Positions 1 to 6,452 of a DNA stretch of 8,508 bases are shown piece after piece. Location: positions 1 through 8,508 of the forward strand of contig JAKAJW010000361.1 in NCBI GenBank assembly GCA_021813645.1, given 5' to 3'. The notes beneath the pieces are model-generated. The model was not told the DNA's origin. It saw only the letters and a program-made list of their open reading frames with translations, and searched no databases. The DNA comes from Pseudomonadota bacterium. Its GTDB lineage: Bacteria; Pseudomonadota; Alphaproteobacteria; Rhodobacterales; Rhodobacteraceae. The stretch's first letter is position 1; each line of letters begins with the position of its first letter. Made by a program: the position numbers and the translations under genes.

Positions 1-926
1 ATATGGCGGGCAGCTACATGCTTCCCGGCTTCGCCTTCAAGCGCGACTTCGGCAACAAGGTTTCGGCGGCGCTGATCTACGATCAGCCGTTCGGCGCCAA
101 GGTGAATTATCCGGCCGCCACCTCGCTGCCGGCCTATTTCGCCGCCGGCGCGACCGCGACGCTCAGCACCAACGCGCTGACCGGCCTCGTCCGCTACAAG
201 ATCGACGACAATTTCAGCGTCTACGGCGGCGCCCGTTGGCAGACCATGCGCGAGAAGGTCGGCAGCCTGCCGCTGAATACGACGACGGCCTACAGCGCCC
301 AGGGCGCCAACAAGGGTGCCTTCGGCTATGTGGTCGGCGTCGCCTATGAGAAACCCGAGATCGCGCTGCGCGTGGCGCTGACCTACAACTCGAAGATCTC
401 CTATAGCGTGCCGACCCGGGAATACCTGAACGGGGCGCTGTCGGGCAGTTCGACGACGCAGATCGACACGCCGCAGTCGATCAACCTCGACGCCCAGACC
501 GGCATCAACCCGACCACGCTGGTGTTCGGCTCGATCCGCTGGGTGGACTGGAAGAACTTCGCCATCGCGCCGCAGCTCTATAAAAGCCTGACCAAGGGCG
601 GCTCGCTGGTCTCCTACCACGACAACACGATCACCTATACGCTCGGCGTCGGGCACAAGTTCTCCGACCAGTGGTCCGGCGCGGTTTCGGTGAGCTACGA
701 ACCGAAAGTGGGCGGCTTCGCCTCGAACCTCGGGCCGACCGATGGCAAGGCCAGCATCGGGCTGGGCGCCACCTATACGGTGAACCCGAATGTGAAGATC
801 ACGGCCGGGGTGAGCTACATCCAGATCGGCTCGGCGCAGACCACGCTGAACAACACCAGCGCCGCCTCGAACTTCTCGGGCAACCACGCGGTGGCGGCCG
901 GGGTGAAGGTCGGCTTTACCTTCTGA
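1..926 (+). CDS. OmpP1/FadL-family outer-membrane transporter, 3' part (5' end outside window)
   Basis: FadL-family proteins are outer-membrane beta-barrels that move long-chain fatty acids and other hydrophobic compounds into the periplasm. The frame is open from the left edge, with the first full codon at base 3, and stops at TGA 924-926. It gives 307 residues, against about 380-450 for full-length members, and no signal peptide is present, so the true start lies upstream; the ATG at base 3 is just an internal Met. The chain shows alternating amphipathic strands with aromatic girdle residues, typical FadL wording (a Gly-rich GVAYEKPEIALRVALTYNS stretch near residues 112-130), and a C-terminal strand ending VKVGFTF, whose final Phe is the usual BAM recognition residue. 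The substrate cannot be told from the sequence. The gene is followed by its own terminator, so it ends a transcript. Family assignment is confident; specificity is open. Confidence 0.88.
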   Translation, partial: MAGSYMLPGFAFKRDFGNKVSAALIYDQPFGAKVNYPAATSLPAYFAAGATATLSTNALTGLVRYKIDDNFSVYGGARWQTMREKVGSLPLNTTTAYSAQGANKGAFGYVVGVAYEKPEIALRVALTYNSKISYSVPTREYLNGALSGSSTTQIDTPQSINLDAQTGINPTTLVFGSIRWVDWKNFAIAPQLYKSLTKGGSLVSYHDNTITYTLGVGHKFSDQWSGAVSVSYEPKVGGFASNLGPTDGKASIGLGATYTVNPNVKITAGVSYIQIGSAQTTLNNTSAASNFSGNHAVAAGVKVGFTF

Positions 927-946
927 CCAGGCATGCTAAGTCCTGC

Positions 947-975
947 AAGGCCCCGCCCTACGGCGGGGCCTTTTT
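947..975 (+). terminator. Rho-independent terminator after the FadL-type gene
   Basis: An 11-bp perfect stem pairs AAGGCCCCGCC (947-957) with GGCGGGGCCTT (962-972) around the loop CTAC, and the T-run continues through 975. It begins 20 bases after the stop codon of the FadL-type gene. The GC-rich stem followed by five Ts (971-975) is a textbook intrinsic terminator. Because the stem is nearly symmetrical with A residues at its left foot, it could act weakly on the other strand too, but the neighbouring genes all run on +. It separates the porin gene from the downstream exporter gene. Confidence 0.93.
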
Positions 976-1042
976 ACGTTTGGCGGCCACTCGGCGCAGG
1001 TTTCGGGTCGCCGGCCCCGCCGGCCTGGGGCAAGGGAGACGC

Positions 1043-1975
1043 ATGTTGGAACAGAAGACCCTTTCCCCCCGGGCCTGGACCGAACTCTTCGGCCTCGCCC
1101 TGATCTGGGGCGGCAGCTTCCTGTCGATCCGCCTCGCGCTTGACGGCGCCGGCGTCTTCACCACCGTGGCGTTCCGCATCCTCGGCGCGGCGGTGGTGCT
1201 GTGGATCTACGTCCTGGCCCGCCGCATCGCGCTGCCGCGCGACGCCCGGACCTGGTTCGCGCTGCTGGTGATGGGGCTTCTGAACAACGCCCTGCCCTTT
1301 TCGCTCATCACCTGGGGCGAGCTGCGGATCCCCTCCGGCCTCGCCGCGATCCTGAACGCGGCGACCGCCATCCTCGGCGTGCTGGTCGCCGCCATCGTGT
1401 TCCGCGACGAGCGGCTGCAGGCCCGCAAGGCCCTGGGCGTCGGCCTGGGCTTCGCCGGCGTCGCCACGGTGATCGGCCTCGACGCGCTGGAGGGCTTCGA
1501 CCTCACCTCGCTCGCCCAACTCGCCGTGCTTGGCGCGGCCTGTTCCTACGCGCTCTCCGCCGCCTGGGCGCGGCATGCGCTGAAGGGGTTGACGCCGCAG
1601 CTCGCCGCCGCCGGCATGCTCACCACTGCCGCGCTGGTGATGGTGCCGCTTGCCCTCGTCACCGAGGGCGTGCCGAGCTTCCGCTACCGCCCCGAGGTCT
1701 GGGCCGCGCTGATCTATCTCGCCTTCTTCGCCACCGCGATCGCCTATTTGCTCTACTACCGCGTGCTCGGCATGGCGGGGGCCGGCAATGTCAGCCTCGT
1801 CACCTTGCTCGTGGCGCCGATCGCCATCCTGCTCGGCGCGCTGATCCTGGGCGAGGCGCTGCCGCCCGCCGCCTATCTGGGCTTCGCGTTGCTGGCCCTT
1901 GGGCTTCTGACCATCGACGGCCGCGTGTTCCGCCGGTTCGCCCGCAAGCGCCCGGAACCGCAAGAAACCGCGTGA
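1043..1975 (+). CDS. EamA/DMT-superfamily transporter (RhaT/PecM-like)
   Basis: This is a 310-residue inner-membrane protein of the drug/metabolite transporter superfamily, whose members usually export amino acids, metabolites or drugs. The sequence shows two homologous EamA halves of about five hydrophobic helices each (roughly residues 15-145 and 158-293). The first half carries the family's IWGGSF motif (21-26) followed by FR at 44-45. The second half ends in the typical LGEALPPAAYLGFALLALGLL-type last two helices. A short basic tail (294-310) should be cytoplasmic. ATG 1043 is chosen because GGGAG lies at 1034-1038 and the protein then starts just before helix 1; the frame is open further upstream, but that part is non-hydrophobic, crosses the terminator and the FadL frame, and has no family likeness. 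Length fits the usual 290-310. Substrate is unknown. The next gene starts 62 bases downstream. Confidence 0.9.
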   Translation: MLEQKTLSPRAWTELFGLALIWGGSFLSIRLALDGAGVFTTVAFRILGAAVVLWIYVLARRIALPRDARTWFALLVMGLLNNALPFSLITWGELRIPSGLAAILNAATAILGVLVAAIVFRDERLQARKALGVGLGFAGVATVIGLDALEGFDLTSLAQLAVLGAACSYALSAAWARHALKGLTPQLAAAGMLTTAALVMVPLALVTEGVPSFRYRPEVWAALIYLAFFATAIAYLLYYRVLGMAGAGNVSLVTLLVAPIAILLGALILGEALPPAAYLGFALLALGLLTIDGRVFRRFARKRPEPQETA

Positions 1976-2006
1976 AGTTTCTGCCGCAAGCGGCTAGGCA
2001 TCGGGT

Positions 2007-2028
2007 TCCAGGCGGGGTCCAGGCGGGA
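2007..2028 (+). repeat. Two tandem 11-bp units in the leader of the P-loop gene
   Basis: TCCAGGCGGGG (2007-2017) is followed directly by TCCAGGCGGGA (2018-2028). The second copy runs into the GGGAGG (2025-2030) that serves as the ribosome binding site for ATG 2038. The two units differ only in the last base. It may be a simple duplication by slippage, or may give two competing Shine-Dalgarno-like G-runs; nothing in the sequence decides between these. Confidence 0.6.
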
Positions 2029-2037
2029 GGCGGCACG

Positions 2038-2895
2038 ATGCTCTACGAGACCGCAAAGGCATGGCGCGCGGCGCAGGCGCGGCATGTGCTCTTGTTCGGC
2101 ATGTCGGGGCTCGGCAAGACCCATGTCTCCAACCTGCTGCGCGAGGCCGGGGGCTGGTTCCACTATTCCGTCGATTACCGGATCGGCACGCGCTACATGG
2201 GCGAGCTGATCGCCGACAACTTCAAGCGCGAGGCGATGAAGGTGCCGCTCCTGCGCGAGCTGCTGCTGTCGGATTCGGTCTACATCGCCTCCAACATCAC
2301 CTTCGACAACCTGGCGCCGCTGTCCACCTATCTCGGCAAGCCAGGCGATCCCGCCAAGGGCGGCCTGCCCTTCGCCGAATATTTGCGCCGGCAGGAACAG
2401 CACCGCGCCGCCGAGATCTCCGCCCTGCTCGACACCCCGCATTTCATCGAACGGGCGCAAAGCATCTACGGCTACAGCCATTTCGTCTGCGACTCCGGCG
2501 GTTCGATCTGCGAGGTGGTGGACCCCGACGACCCTGACGACCCGGTGATGACCGCGCTGTCGCAGAACCTCCTGCTGGTCTGGATCCAGGGCAGCGAGGC
2601 CAATACCGACGCGCTGATCCGCCGGTTCGACCGGGCGCCGAAGCCGATGTATTACCCGCCCGACTACCTCAAGGAGATCTGGGCGCGCTACCTCGACGAA
2701 AACCGCCTGACCGAGGCCGAGGTCGATCCCGACGCCTTCCTGCGCTGGGGCTACGCCCGGCTCCTTGCCCATCGCCAGCCGCGCTATGCCGCGATGGCGC
2801 GCTGGGGCGTCACCGTGACCGCCGAGGAGGTCGCCGCCGTCCGCACCGCCGACGATCTGATCGCGCTCGTCGCCCAGGCCCTTGAGCGGCGCTGA
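2038..2895 (+). CDS. Uncharacterised P-loop NTPase (kinase-like), conserved hypothetical
   Basis: A 285-residue soluble protein of unknown function. A Walker A motif, GMSGLGKT, sits at residues 21-28 after a hydrophobic strand (VLLF, 17-20), so ATP or GTP binding is well supported. About 18 residues later comes VDYRIGTRYMGE (45-56), which has the placement of an acceptor-site Asp/Arg region in small-molecule kinases. HFVCDSGGS (148-156), a hydrophobic strand ending in Asp, is a possible Walker B. An acidic loop, VDPDDPDDP, follows (161-169), then LLLVWIQG (178-185) as another core strand. No signal peptide or membrane segment is seen. ATG 2038 is chosen for its GGGAGG at 2025-2030 and because the Walker A then falls at the normal distance from the N-terminus; the frame is open further upstream but overlaps the EamA gene. 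It lies 39 bases before metA, suggesting co-transcription. Family-level function is not known to me; a kinase role is inference. Confidence 0.82.
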   Translation: MLYETAKAWRAAQARHVLLFGMSGLGKTHVSNLLREAGGWFHYSVDYRIGTRYMGELIADNFKREAMKVPLLRELLLSDSVYIASNITFDNLAPLSTYLGKPGDPAKGGLPFAEYLRRQEQHRAAEISALLDTPHFIERAQSIYGYSHFVCDSGGSICEVVDPDDPDDPVMTALSQNLLLVWIQGSEANTDALIRRFDRAPKPMYYPPDYLKEIWARYLDENRLTEAEVDPDAFLRWGYARLLAHRQPRYAAMARWGVTVTAEEVAAVRTADDLIALVAQALERR

Positions 2896-2934
2896 GCCGC
2901 GCCCTACCTCCGCTGCCGGAACCCGGAGACCGCA

Positions 2935-3855
2935 ATGCCCATCACCCTGCCCGAAACCCTGCCCGCCTACGACATCCTGGCCAAGGAAGGCGTGATGGTG
3001 ATGTCGGAGACCCGTGCCGCCCGGCAGGACATCCGCCCGCTGCGCATCGGCCTACTGAACCTGATGCCGAAGAAGATCCAGACCGAGACGCAATTCGCCC
3101 GGCTGATCGGTTCCACGCCCTTGCAGATCGAGCTCAGCCTGATCCGGATGACCGAGCATCAGCCGAAGAACACCGCGCCCGAGCATATGGACGCCTTCTA
3201 CCACCCGTTCCAGGCGGTGAAGGGCGAGAAATTCGACGGGTTCATCATCACCGGCGCGCCGGTCGAGCATCTGCCCTTCGAAGAGGTCTCGTACTGGGAC
3301 GAGCTGCGCGAGGTGATGGACTGGACCCAGACCAATGTGCATTCCACCTTCGGCGTCTGCTGGGGCGGCATGGCGATGGCCTGGCACTTCCACCGCGTGC
3401 CCAAGCATATGCTGGACCACAAGGCCTTCGGCTGCTTCCGTCACCAGAACCTCGCCCCCGCCTCGCCCTTCCTGCGCGGCTTCTCGGACGATTTCGTGAT
3501 GCCGGTCAGCCGCTGGACCGAGATGCGCCAGGAGGACATCGACCGGGTGCCGGGGCTCACCACGCTCTTGACCTCGCGCGACACCGGTCCCTGCCTGGTC
3601 GACGATCCCGACCACCGCGCGCTCTACATCATCAATCACCTGGAATATGATTCCGGCACGCTGAAAGAGGAATACGACCGCGACATCGCCAACGGCACGC
3701 CGATCAACGTGCCGGCCAACTACTATCCCGATGACGATCCCGCGAGGGCGCCGTTGAACCGCTGGCGCAGCCACGCCCATCTTCTCTACGGTAACTGGAT
3801 CAACGAGATCTACCAGACGACGCCCTATCACCTCGAAGAGATTGGCACCGCTTGA
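2935..3855 (+). CDS. metA: Homoserine O-acyltransferase, MetA family; predicted O-acetyltransferase
   Basis: The enzyme acylates the hydroxyl of L-homoserine, the first committed step of methionine synthesis, in the cytoplasm. The 306-residue protein aligns along its full length with MetA (E. coli 309 aa): MPI start, RPLRIGLLNLMPKKIQTETQ (34-53), the nucleophile Cys142 in FGVCWGG, and His235 and Glu237 in NHLEYD, matching the known catalytic Cys142/His235/Glu237 numbering without gaps. Lys46, Lys47 and Lys163 are also present. The specificity loop reads GAPVE with Glu111, as in Bacillus cereus MetA, whereas E. coli has Gly there. Published work links Glu111 to acetyl-CoA use, so O-acetylhomoserine is the predicted product although databases often name this family succinyltransferase. 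ATG 2935 has GGAGA at 2925-2929. It lies 39 bases after the P-loop gene, and its last 14 bases overlap the probable start of the hydrolase gene. No SAM riboswitch fits in the short leader. Confidence 0.96.
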   Translation: MPITLPETLPAYDILAKEGVMVMSETRAARQDIRPLRIGLLNLMPKKIQTETQFARLIGSTPLQIELSLIRMTEHQPKNTAPEHMDAFYHPFQAVKGEKFDGFIITGAPVEHLPFEEVSYWDELREVMDWTQTNVHSTFGVCWGGMAMAWHFHRVPKHMLDHKAFGCFRHQNLAPASPFLRGFSDDFVMPVSRWTEMRQEDIDRVPGLTTLLTSRDTGPCLVDDPDHRALYIINHLEYDSGTLKEEYDRDIANGTPINVPANYYPDDDPARAPLNRWRSHAHLLYGNWINEIYQTTPYHLEEIGTA

Positions 3856-4789
3856 GCTTCTCCTGATCGGCGCCGCCACCAGCGGTCTCACCGGCGCGAC
3901 GACGCGCCGGATGCGCCGACGTGAGGCCCAGGCGGCGCGCGACTTCCCGCCCATCGGCCGCTTCGTCACCGTCGAGGGGCGCCGCGTCCATGCGGTGATC
4001 GAAGGCCTCGGCCCCGATCTCGTCCTGCTGCACGGCGCCTCCGGCAATGCGCGCGAATTCACCTTCGGCCTGATCGACCGGCTGAAGGCCGACTTCCGTG
4101 TGACCGCCTTCGACCGGCCCGGCCTCGGCTGGTCCGACGCCTTGCCCGACGGCGACGACCCGCGCGCCCAAGCCCGCCTCTTGCAGGCCGCGGCCCGCCA
4201 GCTCGGGCTCGAGCGGCCGATGGTGCTCGGCCAGAGCTATGGCGGCGCGGTGGCGCTCGCCTGGGCGCTGAGCGCGCCGCAAACTCCGGCGCTTACGCTG
4301 GTGTCGCCGGCGGCGATGCCCTGGTCGGGCAACCTCGCCCCCTGGTATCGCATCACTGCTCATCCGGTCGGCGCGCGCACCGTGATCCCGCTGGTCGCCG
4401 CCTATGCCAGCCAGCGTCGGGTGGCCGCCACCATCGAGGAGATCTTCGCCCCCGAGCCGGTGCCGGCCGGCTATGCCGCCCACATTGGCGCCGCGCTCGC
4501 CTTGCGGCCTGCCACGCTGCGCGAGAACGTTCGGCAGGTGAACGGCCTCCTGCCGCATATCCGCGCCATGGCCAGGCTCTATCCGCGGCTCGCGCTGCCG
4601 GTCGAGCTGTTGCACGGCAGCGCCGATACGATCGTGCCGGCCGAGGTTCATGCCGAACCGCTCGCCCGGCTTCTGCCCGCCGCCGTGCTGACCCGGTTGC
4701 CCGGCGCCGGCCACATGCCGCATCACACCCGGCCCGATGCGGTGGTCGCCGCCATCCACCGCGCCGCCGCCCGCGCCGGATTGCACTAG
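3842..4789 (+). CDS. Alpha/beta hydrolase with N-terminal hydrophobic segment
   Basis: A serine hydrolase of the alpha/beta fold; the reaction could be esterase, lipase or another hydrolysis, and the substrate is not evident. In the 315-residue reading, HGASGN (64-69) is the oxyanion-hole loop, DRPGLGWS (91-98) the conserved turn, GQSYGG holds nucleophile Ser132, HGSADTIVP gives Asp262, and GAGHMPHH gives His291, a complete triad. Residues 150-240 form the cap region. The N-terminus has a short hydrophobic stretch (LELLLIGAATSGLTGA, 4-19) followed by many Arg, resembling a membrane anchor. Start choice: TTG 3842 keeps this segment but overlaps metA by 14 bases, with GAAGAG (3835-3840) too close to be an ideal ribosome site. 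The first in-frame ATG is at 3911, which would drop the segment and give 292 residues. TTG is preferred because related proteins commonly carry such an anchor and coupling to metA would supply ribosomes. Confidence 0.85.
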   Translation: MAPLELLLIGAATSGLTGATTRRMRRREAQAARDFPPIGRFVTVEGRRVHAVIEGLGPDLVLLHGASGNAREFTFGLIDRLKADFRVTAFDRPGLGWSDALPDGDDPRAQARLLQAAARQLGLERPMVLGQSYGGAVALAWALSAPQTPALTLVSPAAMPWSGNLAPWYRITAHPVGARTVIPLVAAYASQRRVAATIEEIFAPEPVPAGYAAHIGAALALRPATLRENVRQVNGLLPHIRAMARLYPRLALPVELLHGSADTIVPAEVHAEPLARLLPAAVLTRLPGAGHMPHHTRPDAVVAAIHRAAARAGLH

Positions 4790-4808
4790 CCGCCGGGTTC
4801 GCGATACT
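4781..4808 (+). promoter_or_regulatory. Possible sigma-70-type promoter for ppk2
   Basis: TTGCAC (4781-4786) and GATACT (4803-4808) are separated by 16 bases and overlap the end of the hydrolase gene. The -10 box matches TATAAT at four positions and the -35 box matches TTGACA at three. Transcription from about 4815 would leave a leader of roughly 30 bases before ATG 4845. This is a weak match in GC-rich DNA and could be chance. Confidence 0.22.
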
Positions 4809-4844
4809 GGGGCAAGTTGTGCAATGGACCCTGCGAGGTGGCAG

Positions 4845-5714
4845 ATGGAGCTTCCGTTCGACGGCGCGATCTCGAAATACCTGAAGGACGAGGCGCCCGA
4901 TCACATTCGCAAGGCGATCGAGAAGGCCGACAAGAACGACATCTCCTCGAAATCCTACCCCTACCGGGAGGAGATGAAGACGAAGGACTATGACGAGCAC
5001 ATGGACCGGCTGCAGATCGAGCTGGCCAAGCTGCAAGCGCATATCCGCCAGACCGGCCGGCGCCTTGTCGTCCTGTTCGAGGGCCGCGACGCCGCCGGCA
5101 AGGGCAGCACGATCCGCCGGGTGAACGAGAACCTGAACCCGCGCCTCTGCACCGTCGCCGCGCTGGCGAAGCCGACCGACCGGGAAAGCCGCGAGTGGTA
5201 TTTCCAGCGCTACATCGAATGGCTGCCGGCCGGCGGCGAGATCACCCTGTTCGACCGCTCCTGGTATAACCGCGGCATCGTCGAGAAGGTGTTCGGCTTC
5301 TGCACCGACCCGCAGCGCGAACACTTCTTCTTCCAGCTGCCGCAGTTCGAGGCCATGCTGATCGACGAGGGCATCGTGCTGGTCAAGCTCTGGCTCTCGG
5401 TCGACCGCGCCGAGCAGCTCAAGCGGTTCCTCGACCGCGAACGCGACCCGCTGAAGCAGTGGAAGCTGTCCGAGATCGACATCGAGGGGCTGAAGCGCTG
5501 GGACGCCTATACCGCCGCCATCGAGGAAACCCTGAAACGCTCGCACAGCCTGACCGCGCCCTGGACGGTGATCCTGTCCGACGACAAGAAGCGCGCCCGC
5601 ATCGCCGCGATCCAGACCATCCTCGGCCGGTTCGACTACAAGGGCAAGGATCCGGCGGCGATCGGCGCGATCGACCCGACGATCTGCGGGGGCCCGGACC
5701 TCCTGAATGGCTAA
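4845..5714 (+). CDS. ppk2: Polyphosphate kinase 2, class I
   Basis: PPK2 enzymes transfer phosphate between inorganic polyphosphate and nucleoside diphosphates; class I members make ATP or GTP from ADP or GDP using polyphosphate. The 289-residue protein is a single-domain PPK2 of normal length. It shows Walker A GRDAAGKGS (80-88, Lys86), the Walker B region FDRSWYNR (136-143, Asp137), FGFC (150-153), and a lid region rich in Arg/Lys/Asp, RFLDRERDPLKQWKLSEID (194-212). The N-terminal 70 residues are charged and helical. Two starts are possible: ATG 4845 has GAGGTGG (4835-4841) just before it and is preferred; ATG 4824 would add seven residues with only a distant GGGG. No signal peptide, so it is cytoplasmic. 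The stop codon lies inside the first codons of the TetR gene, an 8-base overlap. Which nucleotide is favoured cannot be read from the sequence. Confidence 0.95.
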   Translation: MELPFDGAISKYLKDEAPDHIRKAIEKADKNDISSKSYPYREEMKTKDYDEHMDRLQIELAKLQAHIRQTGRRLVVLFEGRDAAGKGSTIRRVNENLNPRLCTVAALAKPTDRESREWYFQRYIEWLPAGGEITLFDRSWYNRGIVEKVFGFCTDPQREHFFFQLPQFEAMLIDEGIVLVKLWLSVDRAEQLKRFLDRERDPLKQWKLSEIDIEGLKRWDAYTAAIEETLKRSHSLTAPWTVILSDDKKRARIAAIQTILGRFDYKGKDPAAIGAIDPTICGGPDLLNG

Positions 5715-6324
5715 AGCCGGCTACCATCACGGCAATCTGCGCCAGGCCCTGGTCGAGGCGACGCTGCAGTTGATCACCGAGAAGGGGCCGCAGGGCTTCA
5801 CCCTATCGGAGGCGGCGAAGGCAGCCGGCGTCACCCCAGCCGCCGTCTACCGCCATTTCGCCGGCCGCGACGATCTGATCGCCGAGGCCGCCCGCCAGGG
5901 CTACGAGATCTTCGCCGGCCTGATGGAATACGCCTACAACGACGGCCAGCCCTCGGCCCTGGCCGCCTTCGAGGCGACCGGGCGGGCCTATCTCGCCTTC
6001 GCCCGCCGCTATCCCGGCCATTACATGGCGATGTTCGAAAGCGGCCTGTCGGTGAACGCAAACCCGGCGCTGGCCGCCGTCGCCGGCCGCGCCCGCGCGG
6101 TGCTGGAACAGGCCGCGGCGCGGCTCTCCGAACATATGCCGCCGGGCCGCCGGCCGCCGGCCTCGATGGTATCGGCGCATATCTGGGCGATGAGCCATGG
6201 CGTGGTCGAGCTCTTCACCCGTGGCGCCCCCGGCAGCCGGGCGCCCTTCCCGCCCGAAGAACTGCTCGAGACAGGGATCGGCATCTATCTGCGCGGCCTC
6301 GGCCTGCTGCCGCCGGACGGCTGA
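5707..6324 (+). CDS. TetR/AcrR-family transcriptional regulator (WHG-type C-terminus)
   Basis: A 205-residue one-component regulator that should bind operator DNA as a dimer and release it on ligand binding. The N-terminal TetR domain spans about residues 8-60: helix 1 is NLRQALVEATLQLITEKG, and the helix-turn-helix is FTLSEAAKAAGVTPAAVYRHF (31-51), ending in the family signature VYRHFAGRDDLIAE. The C-terminal ligand domain contains W160 and HG (164-165) in IWAMSHGVVELF, the pattern of WHG-domain TetR proteins. The start codon ATG 5707 lies within the ppk2 3' end (8-base overlap), and no good Shine-Dalgarno sits at the right distance, so translation probably depends on ribosomes finishing ppk2. 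There is no divergent neighbour to serve as an obvious target; autoregulation of the ppk2-tetR unit is the simplest guess. The ligand is unknown. Confidence 0.93.
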   Translation: MAKAGYHHGNLRQALVEATLQLITEKGPQGFTLSEAAKAAGVTPAAVYRHFAGRDDLIAEAARQGYEIFAGLMEYAYNDGQPSALAAFEATGRAYLAFARRYPGHYMAMFESGLSVNANPALAAVAGRARAVLEQAAARLSEHMPPGRRPPASMVSAHIWAMSHGVVELFTRGAPGSRAPFPPEELLETGIGIYLRGLGLLPPDG

Positions 6325-6452
6325 GCCGGCCGCGGTGGCGCCGGTGGTCGGGCTTGGGCGGAGTTAGCTGCGCTTATCCAATCCGAAAGGTTTTTGGTCG
6401 CATAAGGGCGAGGCGGATGCATATCCGGCCCGCGACCACAGGTGATGACCGC

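Noticed and set aside
671..1042. N-terminal extension of the EamA frame back into the FadL-type gene
   Set aside because: The extension is non-hydrophobic, Arg/Gly-rich, crosses the terminator and overlaps a confident gene in another frame; ATG 1043 has its own ribosome site.
974..1963. Long minus-strand open frame opposite the EamA gene
   Set aside because: Its translation is Gly/Arg/His/Glu-rich low-complexity text typical of antisense frames in GC-rich genes; it matches no family and mirrors a well-supported gene.
1983..1994. GCCGCAAGCGGC inverted repeat just after the EamA stop as a terminator
   Set aside because: The stem is only four to five base pairs and no T-run follows.
1201..2037. 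Upstream extension of the P-loop frame across the EamA gene
   Set aside because: It is an out-of-frame shadow of the transporter; the true protein starts at ATG 2038 with GGGAGG upstream.
2896..2934. SAM-II riboswitch upstream of metA
   Set aside because: SAM-II elements are common ahead of alphaproteobacterial methionine genes, but the gap here is only 39 bases and shows no pseudoknot-like pairing, so there is no room for one.
6325..6452. Promoter or terminator between tetR and the chemoreceptor
   Set aside because: TTGGTC (6394-6399) with TGCATA (6418-6423) is a weak pair with 18-base spacing, and the CCGGC/GCCGG pairing near 6326-6343 has no T-run. Neither is strong enough to list; no flagellar sigma-28 consensus was seen.
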